A stretch of 64,000 nt of DNA from an uncultured Lachnospiraceae bacterium (GCA_947589095.1 CANQBX010000016.1:1-64000); one strand, 5' to 3'; positions 1 to 7,878 are shown, counted from the stretch's first letter. Translations and numbers: made by a program. Notes: generated from the letters alone by a model not told the origin.

Positions 1-1
1 C

Positions 2-37
2 GCAAAAGTAATGAAGAAGATTTTACCGTATTTATAA
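2..37 (+). CDS. rpmI: ribosomal protein L35, 3' end only
   Basis: The window opens inside a reading frame that ends AKVMKKILPYL-stop, which is the usual C-terminus of ribosomal protein bL35. It lies 31 bases before rplT, the normal infC-rpmI-rplT order. Only the last 11 codons are present, so the call rests on the C-terminal match and the context. Confidence 0.85.
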   Translation, partial: AKVMKKILPYL

Positions 38-68
38 GATTTCTTGAATTCAGAAGGAGGGAATATCG

Positions 69-425
69 ATGGCAAGAATAAAAGGCGGATTAAACGCTAA
101 GAAGAAACATAATAGAGTATTAAAGCTGGCGAAGGGTTACAGAGGCGCGCGCTCCAAGCAGTACCGTGTGGCCAAGCAGTCCGTGATGCGCGCTCTGGCG
201 GCATCCTATGTGGGACGCAAGCAGAGGAAGAGAGAGTTCAGGAGCCTGTGGATTGCCCGTATCAACGCGGCGGCGCGTCTGAACGGTCTTTCTTACAGCA
301 AGTTCGTCTATGGCCTTAAGCAGGCCGGCGTAGAGATGAACCGCAAGGTTCTGGCCGACATGGCGGTCAGCGACGCGGAGGGCTTCGCGAAGCTGGCGGA
401 GCTGGCCAAGAGCAAGCTGGCGTAA
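69..425 (+). CDS. rplT: ribosomal protein L20
   Basis: This 118-residue protein is bL20, an early-assembly protein of the 50S subunit that binds 23S rRNA. It begins [24 protein letters not shown], very basic and typical of the family, and has the normal length. A strong ribosome binding site (GGAGGG) precedes the ATG. In related bacteria the infC-rpmI-rplT operon is autogenously controlled by L20, but the leader lies outside this window. A hairpin terminator follows at about 443, so this is the end of the operon. Confidence 0.97.
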   Translation: MARIKGGLNAKKKHNRVLKLAKGYRGARSKQYRVAKQSVMRALAASYVGRKQRKREFRSLWIARINAAARLNGLSYSKFVYGLKQAGVEMNRKVLADMAVSDAEGFAKLAELAKSKLA

Positions 426-442
426 AGCGGAATGAATCATAT

Positions 443-476
443 CCCCGGGAACATCTGTTTCCGGGGTTCTTGTTTT
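443..476 (+). terminator. rho-independent terminator of rpmI-rplT operon
   Basis: A nine-pair stem (CCCCGGGAA against TTTCCGGGG, one G-U pair) with a six-base loop is followed by a T-rich run (TTCTTGTTTT). It lies 18 bases after the rplT stop codon. Confidence 0.85.
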
Positions 477-618
477 CCGGCGGGTATAAAGGCGGTATGA
501 GCGGCGCGTTGCCGGCTTTCTGCCTGCATGGAAATTATGAACGAAAGTCCCGGGCTCCCGTTCGCATACGGACGGAAATGAAGAACGGTGCGAAACCCGA
601 AGGCTTCGCACCGTTATC

Positions 619-702
619 TGCGGGAAATGGGACTTGAACCCACACGATCATACAATCACTAGATCCTTAGTCTAGCCTGTCTGCCAATTCCAGCATTCCC
701 GC
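619..702 (-). tRNA. tRNA-Leu (anticodon AAG)
   Basis: On the minus strand the acceptor arm GCGGGAA pairs with TTCCCGC. The D arm contains GGAATTGGCAGAC, typical of leucine tRNAs, and there is a long variable arm. The anticodon stem CTAGA/TCTAG encloses the loop CTAAGGA, giving anticodon AAG, which reads CUU and, if A34 is edited to inosine, CUC and CUA as well. The CCA end is not encoded. A good promoter lies just upstream (713-741). The anticodon was read directly from the stem-loop, so the isoacceptor is fairly certain. Confidence 0.93.
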
Positions 703-712
703 AAGCCTTGAC

Positions 713-741
713 AGTATAGCACATTTTCGGTGGAAAGGCAA
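713..741 (-). promoter_or_regulatory. promoter of tRNA-Leu(AAG)
   Basis: On the minus strand TTGCCT, a 17-base spacer and TATACT precede the tRNA by about ten bases. This fits a housekeeping sigma-A promoter. Confidence 0.7.
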
Positions 742-805
742 CTGGTTTTTGAAATTTTCCGAAAGAATTTATCCCGAATTTATCCCGCGGGAAATCTTCG
801 CGGGA

Positions 806-834
806 TTGAAGGGAACGAGATTTTGTGCTATACT
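806..834 (+). promoter_or_regulatory. promoter of sortase gene
   Basis: TTGAAG, a 17-base spacer and TATACT lie about 70 bases before the sortase start codon. The element is divergent from the tRNA promoter. Confidence 0.6.
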
Positions 835-902
835 TTCTATCATAAATCCAATGCATTGCGGAAATGAGACGCTGCGAGGGAAGTCTCGGGGAGGGAGAAT
901 TC

Positions 903-1715
903 ATGAAGCGGACAGGGAAGCTGCTGATCGGGATCGCGGTGATCCTTCTGGCTGCGGCGGGAACCGCGGCGGTCGTGGGGCAGTTCGCATCAAACAGGGA
1001 ACCTGTAAAACCTTCGGAACAGCAGACAGAGCCGCAGACGACGGCGCAGACGGCGGCTGTGACGGAAGCGGAGACTACGACGGAAGCGGAGACGGAACCC
1101 TACATATCGCCGGTCGATTTCGAAGCTTTATGGGAGAGAAATCCGGATGTGATCGGCTGGATCCGGATCGAGGGTACGAATATCGATTATCCGATCCTGT
1201 ATTCCGGGGATAATGACTACTATCTGCATCATGACATCGACGGGAATGAGACCGTGGCTGGTTCCATCTTCCTGGATCTGGAGGATAAGCCGGATATGAC
1301 GAGCCGTCATAATGTGATCTACGGCCATCGGATGAAGAACGGCAGTATGTTCAGGGATGTGATCCGCTTCCGCGAGGAGCAGTTCTTTAAGGATCACCCG
1401 TATTACACGATCTACCTTCCGGACCGGGAGATCCGGCTGAAGGTGATCTCCTGCTATTACGCTGCCAACAGTTACCAGCTGCGCCGGATGTATTTCCCGA
1501 CCCAGCGGGCCTTTGACAGGTTTGTCGAGCGGAGCCTGGAGGAATGTCCTTACGCGGCGGAGGTGGAATACCCGGTGAAGTCCCTGTTTACACTGATCAC
1601 CTGCAGCTATGAGGTGGACGACGCCCGGACCATGCTGCTGGCGGTAGAGGTGGATGAGGACGGGAATCAGATCCTGGCGGAGACCGCGGCGGGCGGGCAG
1701 ACAGAGACGCGCTGA
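903..1715 (+). CDS. srtB: class B sortase
   Basis: The 270-residue protein is a membrane-anchored transpeptidase that would attach surface proteins to peptidoglycan or link pilins outside the cell. Residues 5-27 form the N-terminal membrane anchor, followed by a Thr/Glu-rich stalk to about residue 70 and then the sortase fold. The catalytic triad is visible: His142 in YGHRM, Cys234 in TLITCSYE and Arg242 in DDARTM. The ATG at 903 was chosen because GGGAGGG lies seven bases upstream; an in-frame ATG at 864 has no such site. It stands alone downstream of its own promoter. No protein with a clear sorting signal was seen in the window, so its substrate is unknown. Confidence 0.9.
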   Translation: MKRTGKLLIGIAVILLAAAGTAAVVGQFASNREPVKPSEQQTEPQTTAQTAAVTEAETTTEAETEPYISPVDFEALWERNPDVIGWIRIEGTNIDYPILYSGDNDYYLHHDIDGNETVAGSIFLDLEDKPDMTSRHNVIYGHRMKNGSMFRDVIRFREEQFFKDHPYYTIYLPDREIRLKVISCYYAANSYQLRRMYFPTQRAFDRFVERSLEECPYAAEVEYPVKSLFTLITCSYEVDDARTMLLAVEVDEDGNQILAETAAGGQTETR

Positions 1716-1810
1716 CAGGCGGCGGCTGGGCGATCGGCGCGAGGGAGAAGACATTTAAGGTGAAGCCTCCGGTATTTATCAGGGAGGAGAAGAGAACCTG
1801 ACTTGATCAG

Positions 1811-1999
1811 ACGACGGATGCGGCCCAGGGCATCGACGCGTTCTTCCCGTTTGGCGATAACATCGAGTGGGTGAAGAAAAACGGCATGAAGTATATCGCC
1901 GGGCCGGGCGGTTCCGCGAGGGACGGCCAGGCGATCGAGAACTGCGATAAGTATGGGATGGCGAGGGTGTTTACCGGGATCAGGCTGTTCCATCACTGA
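1811..1999 (+). pseudogene. purH: C-terminal remnant of purH (AICAR transformylase / IMP cyclohydrolase)
   Basis: Read in this frame the sequence gives 62 residues that match the conserved C-terminus of the AICAR transformylase domain: DAFFPFGDNI, GMKYIAGPGGSARD, KYGMARVFTGIRLFHH and a stop. An in-frame TGA lies just upstream at 1799-1801, and there is no room before the sortase for the other several hundred residues. It is therefore a non-functional tail left by a deletion or rearrangement. The match to the family end, including the final Ile-Arg-Leu-Phe-His-His, is very specific. Confidence 0.85.
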
Positions 2000-2070
2000 T
2001 AAGTTTTCATTCGTTGTGTATCAAAGTGGTGTTTTTCTAAGAGAATTAAAGAAGGATCAGGCTGTGAAAG

Positions 2071-2123
2071 AACTGCAATCGAGCAGGAAGCGGTGAGTCA
2101 CCACGTCCTGCTCGATTGCAGTT
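2071..2123. repeat. 18-bp perfect inverted repeat with nested palindrome
   Basis: AACTGCAATCGAGCAGGA (2071-2088) and its exact reverse complement (2106-2123) are separated by 17 bases. That loop itself holds the palindrome GGTGA-G-TCACC. The right arm overlaps the stop codon of the XRE gene. It may be that gene's terminator, but no T-run follows on the minus strand. Confidence 0.8.
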
Positions 2124-2458
2124 TACAGTTCCCCGGCAATCTTAGCCAAGGCTTTAATGATAGCCAGATACCGTTTATATTGTGTATCGCCGGATTTCTT
2201 AACCTCACGGATGATATTGAATACGACCGGATCAGAGTCGGGTAGATTATCCTGCAGCAGATAGTCCGGAGACAGGTTCAGCTTGTCACATATGACAACA
2301 AATGTATCCAAGGACATCTTCTTGGTACCGCGTTCGATATTGCCGTAGAAAGAAGCAGATATATCGCAGAGTTCCGCAACTTGTTCTTGGGACATGCCAT
2401 GATCCAGACGGACATGTTTAATTTTCTGGCCGATTTCATAGTAGTCGAGATATTCCAT
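2123..2458 (-). CDS. XRE-family transcriptional regulator
   Basis: This 111-residue protein has a Cro/CI-type helix-turn-helix at residues 8-66 (IGQKIKHVRL, MSQEQVAELCDISASFYGNIERG, then LDTFVVICDKLNLSPDYLL). The remainder is a short helical tail likely used for dimerisation. It is transcribed away from the Tad operon. Its upstream region holds a pair of TAAT-N3-ATTA elements, and the same pairs occur at the tad promoter and at the promoter of the second wall-binding protein gene. Inference: it is the local regulator of those promoters and of itself. Other XRE roles, such as a phage-type repressor, are not excluded, but no phage genes are nearby. Confidence 0.9.
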   Translation of the reverse strand: MEYLDYYEIGQKIKHVRLDHGMSQEQVAELCDISASFYGNIERGTKKMSLDTFVVICDKLNLSPDYLLQDNLPDSDPVVFNIIREVKKSGDTQYKRYLAIIKALAKIAGEL

Positions 2459-2520
2459 GGTTTTCCATTCCTTTCGTAATTATTTGATTGTACCTAAGTG
2501 AATTGTGACAAATAATGTCC

Positions 2521-2551
2521 TGTTAGAATTATTTAGTATCTAATAGAATTA
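2521..2551 (+). promoter_or_regulatory. distal operator pair (TAATAGAATTA type)
   Basis: TGTTAGAATTA (2521-2531, two mismatches) and a perfect TAATAGAATTA (2541-2551) are 20 bp apart start to start. The pair lies 63-93 bp upstream of the XRE start codon on the other strand, a suitable place for autoregulation. Confidence 0.55.
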
Positions 2552-2612
2552 TAGACGGAGATCGTGGCGGAATATGATTTGCAAGATGATGACAAAGTAC
2601 TGAAAACAATTC

Positions 2613-2643
2613 TAATAGAATAAAATATTGCTTAATAGAATTA
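2613..2643 (+). promoter_or_regulatory. operator pair at the tad promoter
   Basis: TAATAGAATAA (2613-2623) and TAATAGAATTA (2633-2643) are 20 bp apart. The second element starts on the last base of the -35 hexamer and lies within the promoter spacer. The geometry is identical to that at 23499-23529. Confidence 0.65.
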
Positions 2644-2656
2644 TTAGGTGTATAAT
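2628..2656 (+). promoter_or_regulatory. promoter of the Tad operon
   Basis: TTGCTT (2628-2633), a 17-base spacer and TATAAT (2651-2656) precede tadZ by about 75 bases. The operator pair at 2613-2643 surrounds the -35. Confidence 0.75.
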
Positions 2657-2730
2657 AATCATGAAATGGGGCTGTTTTAGAGAGGTATTTTGAAGAATCA
2701 GGCTCCGACAATATGCAGGAGGGATTCCAT

Positions 2731-3822
2731 ATGATTAAAAAAACATTGATTCTTGCGGATCAGGATGAGGTGTATCTGGCAAATCTTTCCAACTACTTTC
2801 TGGAGAAGGCGCCGCAGCTGGAATTAGTTACGTTTACCCGAGGCGATAAACTGAAACAGTATTTGGAATCAGAAAACAACATTGATATTTTAGCTGTTGA
2901 TGAAGGCATGTTGTCATCCTTGATTCCTCTCCCTTCACTTAATTGTGCAAGAATTGTCCTGTCAGCTTCTATGACACCGGTAGATGATTTTACACTTGTG
3001 AAAAAATATCAGAAAACAGAAACACTGCTGAATGATCTTTTGCTGAAATATGCGGAAACCACCGGAGAGATCGAGGCTATCCGAGGAAAGAACGATACGA
3101 AAATAGCAGCATTCTATAGCCCTGCCGGCGGAACCGGTAAAACAACACTGTCGCTGGCTATGGCGGCGGTGGCTGCAGGGCAGGGGAAAAAGGTATTATA
3201 TCTGAATATGGAAGAAATAGACTCTACATTTGATGTGTTTCCCGCGTCAGCAGGCAGTCTTTCAGATATTTATTTGGCGATAAAGACGAAGGGGATGAAT
3301 GTGGGTATCAAATTGTCTTCAAGTGTTGGAATAGCAACGCCCGGAGGCTTTTGCTATATATCCGGTGTGGAGAGCGTCGCAGAGCATGAGGAGATCGAGG
3401 AGAACGAGTTTGAAAAGCTGATTACTGCAATTCGGGCTCTGGCAGATTATGATTTAGTAATTTTGGATCTGTCCAGTGCGTTTACTGCAAAAAACAGGAA
3501 GCTGCTTTTAAACGCTGATGTTATATATGTTCCCGTTTTGGCTGATGAAACGTCTATTGCCAAGATGAAACGGCTTTTAAGAGAATCGGATTACCATGAG
3601 GTTTATAATCCGCTGTTTGCGCGGATGAAGCTGCTTGTCAACCGATCTATGACGAATAGTCCGTCTCCTGAGCTTTTGAACAGCGGACTTTTCAGTCAGT
3701 TGGAATGTGCTGCTGTAATTCCGAATCTGACCGTATTTGCTTCACGGAAAGCATGTCTGTCGAACGGGGAAATGTTCCGACAGATCATGGAACCGGTTCT
3801 TCAGATTGTTGATGCACTGTGA
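2731..3822 (+). CDS. tadZ: TadZ/CpaE-like pilus localisation ATPase
   Basis: This 363-residue protein combines an N-terminal receiver-like domain (residues 1-120, starting IKKTLILADQDEVY) with a MinD/ParA-type ATPase domain. The deviant Walker A motif SPAGGTGKTT is at residue 130. In Tad systems TadZ/CpaE sits at the pole or membrane and positions the assembly machine. It is the first gene of the operon and its stop codon overlaps a possible GTG for tadA. The ATG at 2731 is preferred over one at 2713 because CAGGAGGG lies just upstream of it. The receiver-like domain cannot be checked for a phosphorylatable Asp without alignment. Confidence 0.88.
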   Translation: MIKKTLILADQDEVYLANLSNYFLEKAPQLELVTFTRGDKLKQYLESENNIDILAVDEGMLSSLIPLPSLNCARIVLSASMTPVDDFTLVKKYQKTETLLNDLLLKYAETTGEIEAIRGKNDTKIAAFYSPAGGTGKTTLSLAMAAVAAGQGKKVLYLNMEEIDSTFDVFPASAGSLSDIYLAIKTKGMNVGIKLSSSVGIATPGGFCYISGVESVAEHEEIEENEFEKLITAIRALADYDLVILDLSSAFTAKNRKLLLNADVIYVPVLADETSIAKMKRLLRESDYHEVYNPLFARMKLLVNRSMTNSPSPELLNSGLFSQLECAAVIPNLTVFASRKACLSNGEMFRQIMEPVLQIVDAL

Positions 3823-3836
3823 CGAGGGGTAATCGT

Positions 3837-5072
3837 ATGGTTGAGAATATGTCGGAATATATAAGAAGGGTCCGTGAAATGGTCGCTGGGCGGCTTGATC
3901 TTACTCACAATGTGGATGATGAGGAAATCCGCCAGGTCATTTCTGAGATCGTAATGGAAGAATCAAGACGCCAGTATTTGTCCCTAACAGAGAAGAAAGA
4001 ACTCATGGAGGGTGTCTTTAATTCTATGCGCGGTCTTGATGTGCTTCAGCCGCTGGTAGATGATCCGAGTATAACCGAGATTATGATCAATGGTCCTCAC
4101 AATGTGTTTGTTGAACAGGATGGGCGATTATATAAGAAAAATGTCAGTTTCGGAAGCAATGAGAAGCTGGAAAATGTAATTCTGAATATCGTGTCCAAGG
4201 TGAATCGAACGGTTAATGAGGCGAGTCCAATCGTGGATGCGCGTCTGCAGGACGGCTCGCGTGTGAATGTAGTATTGCCGCCGATCGCTCTGGATGGACC
4301 AACCATGACCATTCGAAAATTCCCGGAGGATCCGATGACGGTAGAGAAACTGATTGCCTATGGATCCATTACTCCGGAAGTGGCGGAGCTTTTGCAAAGA
4401 ATGGTAAAGGCGAAGTACAATATTTTTATCAGCGGGGGCACCGGCTCCGGTAAGACTACATTTTTAAACGCGCTCTCTAATTTTATACCTAAAGATGAAC
4501 GTGTGATCACAATTGAAGACTCTGCTGAACTGCAGATCAGGGGAGTGGCGAATCTGGTGCGGCTGGAAACGCGCAATGCGAATTCAGAAGGAAAAGGAGA
4601 GGTGACGATCCGCGACCTGATCCGTTCATCGCTGCGTATGAGACCGGAGAGGATTGTAGTCGGCGAGGTTCGCGGCGCAGAAGCTTTGGATATGCTCCAG
4701 GCGATGAACACGGGGCATGACGGTTCCCTTTCGACGGGGCATTCCAATTCGACGAGGGATATGCTGAGCCGTTTGGAAACGATGGTAATATCCGGGAACA
4801 GTATCCCGATCGAGGCGATCCGTCAGCAGATTGCATCGGCAATCGACATTATTATCCAGTTGTCCCGTCTTCGCGATAAATCCCGCAGAACCGTGGAGAT
4901 CGCCGAAGTCACGGGATATGAGAACGGCGCCGTAGTGCTTAATACTCTCTATAAGTTCATCGAAACTGGGGAAACACCGGAAGGCAGAGTAATCGGCGAA
5001 CTGACCAGAACCTCTAATGCCATGGTACATACAGAGAAGTTTCGAAATGCGGGATTATCGGATATAGTATAG
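3837..5072 (+). CDS. tadA: TadA/CpaF-type secretion ATPase
   Basis: This 411-residue protein is the hexameric motor ATPase that powers Tad pilus assembly. It shows the CpaF N-terminal domain with PLVDDPSITEIMING, the Walker A motif GGTGSGKTT near residue 200, the Asp box ITIEDSAELQ, and the Walker B and His box region ERIVVGEVRG to MNTGHDGSLSTGHSNS. The length is normal. The ATG at 3837 follows GAGGGG by eight bases; a GTG at 3819 overlaps the tadZ stop and is the alternative. It lies between tadZ and the two TadB/C platform proteins. Confidence 0.95.
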   Translation: MVENMSEYIRRVREMVAGRLDLTHNVDDEEIRQVISEIVMEESRRQYLSLTEKKELMEGVFNSMRGLDVLQPLVDDPSITEIMINGPHNVFVEQDGRLYKKNVSFGSNEKLENVILNIVSKVNRTVNEASPIVDARLQDGSRVNVVLPPIALDGPTMTIRKFPEDPMTVEKLIAYGSITPEVAELLQRMVKAKYNIFISGGTGSGKTTFLNALSNFIPKDERVITIEDSAELQIRGVANLVRLETRNANSEGKGEVTIRDLIRSSLRMRPERIVVGEVRGAEALDMLQAMNTGHDGSLSTGHSNSTRDMLSRLETMVISGNSIPIEAIRQQIASAIDIIIQLSRLRDKSRRTVEIAEVTGYENGAVVLNTLYKFIETGETPEGRVIGELTRTSNAMVHTEKFRNAGLSDIV

Positions 5073-5100
5073 AAACTGACAGATATGCGGGAGGTACGAT

Positions 5101-5895
5101 ATGTTTGGTAAGAAGAAAGATGCCGTGGAGATGGTGGAGCGGGATGATGGCCTTATTGATTATGATGTTTATGTGATGTCAAAGAGGGAGAAGCTTTTAA
5201 ACATTCTATTTGCTGCGGTCGTTTTATTTGCGGTTGGCTATATTTTTTATCATAATCTGATTTTGTCGGCACTTCTGATGTTACTTGCCGTGAAGTGGCC
5301 GCCTATGCGAACGAAGCAGATTATTGAGAAGAGAAAAACTCAGCTGACATTGCAGTTTAAGGAACTTTTGTATGCTCTGTCATCTGCCCTTTCAGTTGGA
5401 AAATCAGTAGAAACAGGGCTTAAGGATTCCCTTCAGGATTTGAGGGTCATCTATCCAGATCCGGAAACTTATATTTTGGTAGAGCTTGAATATATTCTAA
5501 GGGGAATTGGAGTAAATAACACGATTGAAGATATGTTTCTCCAATTTGCAGAAAGGGCTCATTTGGAAGATATCGAGAATTTCGTGGATATTTTCGTGAC
5601 CTGTAAGCGGACGGGAGGAGATCTGATCGAGGTTATGCGTTCGACCTCCAGTACGATCGGTGAGAAAATAGAAGTGAAGCAGGAGATCAATACGATGATC
5701 TCCGGTAAAAAATATGAGTTTAATCTTATGATGATCATTCCGATTATTATGGTATTGTTTTTGACAGTAACATCGGGAGATTATATGGCGCCGGTATTTC
5801 AGACAATCGAAGGGAACCTGGCAATGACGGCGGCCATTGCGATATTTGGCGTTTCTTATCTGCTCGGTTCCAAAATTATGCGGATCAATATCTAA
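5101..5895 (+). CDS. tadB: TadB-like inner-membrane platform protein
   Basis: This 264-residue protein has a type II secretion F domain (about residues 75-220, LQFKELLYALSSALSVGKSVE). Predicted membrane spans are near residues 35-65 and at the C-terminus (NLMMIIPIIMVLFLTVTSG and the last 25 residues). TadB and TadC form the platform on which the TadA motor acts. The start follows GGGAGG, 29 bases after tadA, and tadC follows 13 bases after its stop. Confidence 0.88.
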   Translation: MFGKKKDAVEMVERDDGLIDYDVYVMSKREKLLNILFAAVVLFAVGYIFYHNLILSALLMLLAVKWPPMRTKQIIEKRKTQLTLQFKELLYALSSALSVGKSVETGLKDSLQDLRVIYPDPETYILVELEYILRGIGVNNTIEDMFLQFAERAHLEDIENFVDIFVTCKRTGGDLIEVMRSTSSTIGEKIEVKQEINTMISGKKYEFNLMMIIPIIMVLFLTVTSGDYMAPVFQTIEGNLAMTAAIAIFGVSYLLGSKIMRINI

Positions 5896-5908
5896 GCGGG
5901 AGGATATT

Positions 5909-6832
5909 ATGGTTACCATGATTGTTTCTATAGCGGTTTGCGCTATGTGTGTGCTGCTGTTTTTGGCCTGTTATCTGAAATCCAGAGGGCGGTATGACGA
6001 ATATATGGAATATGTGGATAAGGAAGAATATGGACTGAAGGATTTTATTCCCCTCGGTTTAGAGATGAGCGAATTCGGCTTTATGCAGAGAATGCTTCCA
6101 ATGTCATTAAAAACGGCTTTAGCCCAGCACAGGAATCAGGTTTACCAGAAGATTCTGGAGATTCGCGGACCAAGGGATGTGGAATTCTATGATTACATTC
6201 ACAGGGGATATCGGCTGGCAGCAGCTATTCTGTCCGGCGCCTTTGCTTCTTTGGTAGGGATGATCATGGTTCTGCAGGGAAGTTCAGATGGCCTGATATT
6301 AAGCGCGGCTGCGATTGCCGCTCTGGTATTAGTTCCTTTTCTGGTGGATGCCAGTCTGAACGGCGACATATCGAAACGAAGGCTGGCTATTCAAATGGAG
6401 TTTCCGGAATTTGTTAATAAACTGACGCTCCTTGTAAATGCCGGCATGACTATATCGAAAGCCTGGGAGAAAATTATCAATGAGAACAAAAAGGAACATA
6501 TCCTCTATGATGAAATGCGGTACGCCCTGGCGGAGATCAAGGCCGGTAAACCGGAAGCTGTGGCGTATGAGGAGTTTGCCAGAAGATGTCGGGTAAAGGA
6601 AGTAACGAAGTTTGTTTCCGTCGTTGTCATGAACCTGAAGAGAGGCGGAACAGAGGTAGTTCCAGTACTGCGCCAGCAGGGGAATGAGTGCTGGGAGATG
6701 CGCAAGAACGCGGCCAGGCAGATGGGAGAGGAAGCAGGTTCCAAAATATTGGTTCCTATGATGCTTATGTTCCTGGGCATTGTGCTGGTTGTGGCCACTC
6801 CGGCCGTAATCAGTATGACTCAGGGGATGTAA
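5909..6832 (+). CDS. tadC: TadC-like inner-membrane platform protein
   Basis: This 307-residue protein is the second platform component, with an N-terminal span (MIVSIAVCAMCVLLFLA), paired central hydrophobic segments, an F domain (FPEFVNKLTLLVNAGMTIS) and a C-terminal span. The ATG at 5909 follows GGGAGGA by five bases; the frame is open further upstream but overlaps tadB. It precedes the pilin gene by 97 bases. Confidence 0.87.
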   Translation: MVTMIVSIAVCAMCVLLFLACYLKSRGRYDEYMEYVDKEEYGLKDFIPLGLEMSEFGFMQRMLPMSLKTALAQHRNQVYQKILEIRGPRDVEFYDYIHRGYRLAAAILSGAFASLVGMIMVLQGSSDGLILSAAAIAALVLVPFLVDASLNGDISKRRLAIQMEFPEFVNKLTLLVNAGMTISKAWEKIINENKKEHILYDEMRYALAEIKAGKPEAVAYEEFARRCRVKEVTKFVSVVVMNLKRGGTEVVPVLRQQGNECWEMRKNAARQMGEEAGSKILVPMMLMFLGIVLVVATPAVISMTQGM

Positions 6833-6929
6833 ACGCAGCGGAGGTAAAATAAAACCACCTGAAACGGTGTTTTTATATGTTTTTCTTATGTGAGCAGTAG
6901 ATGAAAATTCTGGGAAAGGAGGAAAGGCC

Positions 6930-7130
6930 ATGGAACTGTTAAAGCAATTTTACGAGGAAGAAGACGGAATGGGAGTGATTGAGATAGTCATGATCATTGC
7001 GGCCCTGATGTGTGTGGCGCTGATATTCCGGAACACGATTATAGACTTTGTACAGGATCTTTTACAAAGAGTGCTCAATCAGGGAAATTCTTCTACCGGC
7101 GGCAACGTGAGCGGAGCTTCGCAATTCTAG
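6930..7130 (+). CDS. flp: Flp-type pilin (type IVb)
   Basis: This 66-residue protein is the likely major pilin. It has a short leader ending in EEEDG followed by MGVIEIVMIIAALMCVALIF. Cleavage after Gly13 would leave a mature protein with Glu at position 5, the type IV pilin hallmark, then a hydrophobic helix of about 20 residues and a short Ser/Gly-rich tail. A strong ribosome binding site (GGAAAGGAGG) precedes the ATG. It is the only Flp-sized gene in the operon. A stable hairpin follows at 7155, which could boost or protect the pilin message. Confidence 0.9.
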   Translation: MELLKQFYEEEDGMGVIEIVMIIAALMCVALIFRNTIIDFVQDLLQRVLNQGNSSTGGNVSGASQF

Positions 7131-7154
7131 TAGAAGATGCAGATGTAGTTTTAT

Positions 7155-7190
7155 TTCCGCCGGGAATCCTTTTCCTGGTTCCCGGCGGAA
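7155..7190 (+). promoter_or_regulatory. 12-bp stem hairpin after the pilin gene
   Basis: TTCCGCCGGGAA (7155-7166) and its exact complement (7179-7190) enclose a 12-base loop. No T-run follows, so it is more likely an mRNA processing or stabilising structure, or a partial attenuator, between the pilin and the low-copy downstream genes. Confidence 0.65.
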
Positions 7191-7212
7191 AGCTGTGGGA
7201 GAATGTAAGATT

Positions 7213-7878
7213 ATGAAAAAGATAGCAGAAATAGTTCAAAGGATAAAACGGAAAAGACAGGACGGTTATCTGACTGTTGAAGCCAGTATAGTTTTTTCGG
7301 TGCTGTTCTTTTCCCTGATTCTGATTCTGTTTATAGGAATGGTTTTGTATCAGGAGGTAAATCTGCAGAGTCTGGCGGTGCGCGCTTCCGAAAGAGGCGG
7401 TGTGATATACAGCGCAAGGGTGTCGGATATGACAACCGGAATTAAGACGCTGGAGGATTTTAAAAACCGGGATCCATACAGAAATGTTCCATTCCTGAAT
7501 ACATTCAATGATGACGCTTATGAAAATGTGATCGGAGAATATGTGAACAATTATCTAAAAGAGAATAATGTCCTGTCAGGAGAACGGGGAAGCTATAATG
7601 TGGATATCATAAACCGGCTGTTCTCTAAACGGGTGAAAGTGAATATAAGCAACAGCTACCGCATGCCGGTGGATTCTATAAGCGAGATGTTTGGCCATAA
7701 GGGGCCTTTCGATGTGGACACAACCGCGGTATCAGCAGTAGTCGACTCACCTGATTTTGTGCGTAATGTGGATCTGGTTCTTGATGTGGCAAAACAGACG
7801 GGGGTATTTGAAACGGTTGAGAATGGATATAACAAAATTATGGACGCGCTTGAAAAAGTACAGAATCTGTTGAAATGA
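7213..7878 (+). CDS. TadE-like pseudopilin
   Basis: This 221-residue protein has a basic leader, the processing motif DG-YLTVEA with Glu at +5, and one long hydrophobic helix (SIVFSVLFFSLILILFIGMVL). The rest is predicted to be extracytoplasmic and has no recognised domain. This is the TadE pseudopilin layout; minor pilins of this kind are processed by the Tad prepilin peptidase. The ATG at 7213 follows GGGAGA. It is the first gene after the pilin hairpin, and its stop lies nine bases before the next gene. Confidence 0.8.
   Translation: MKKIAEIVQRIKRKRQDGYLTVEASIVFSVLFFSLILILFIGMVLYQEVNLQSLAVRASERGGVIYSARVSDMTTGIKTLEDFKNRDPYRNVPFLNTFNDDAYENVIGEYVNNYLKENNVLSGERGSYNVDIINRLFSKRVKVNISNSYRMPVDSISEMFGHKGPFDVDTTAVSAVVDSPDFVRNVDLVLDVAKQTGVFETVENGYNKIMDALEKVQNLLK

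Noticed and set aside
1716-1999. purH interrupted only by a frameshift
   Set aside because: There are not enough bases between the sortase gene and the remnant to hold the rest of PurH in any frame.
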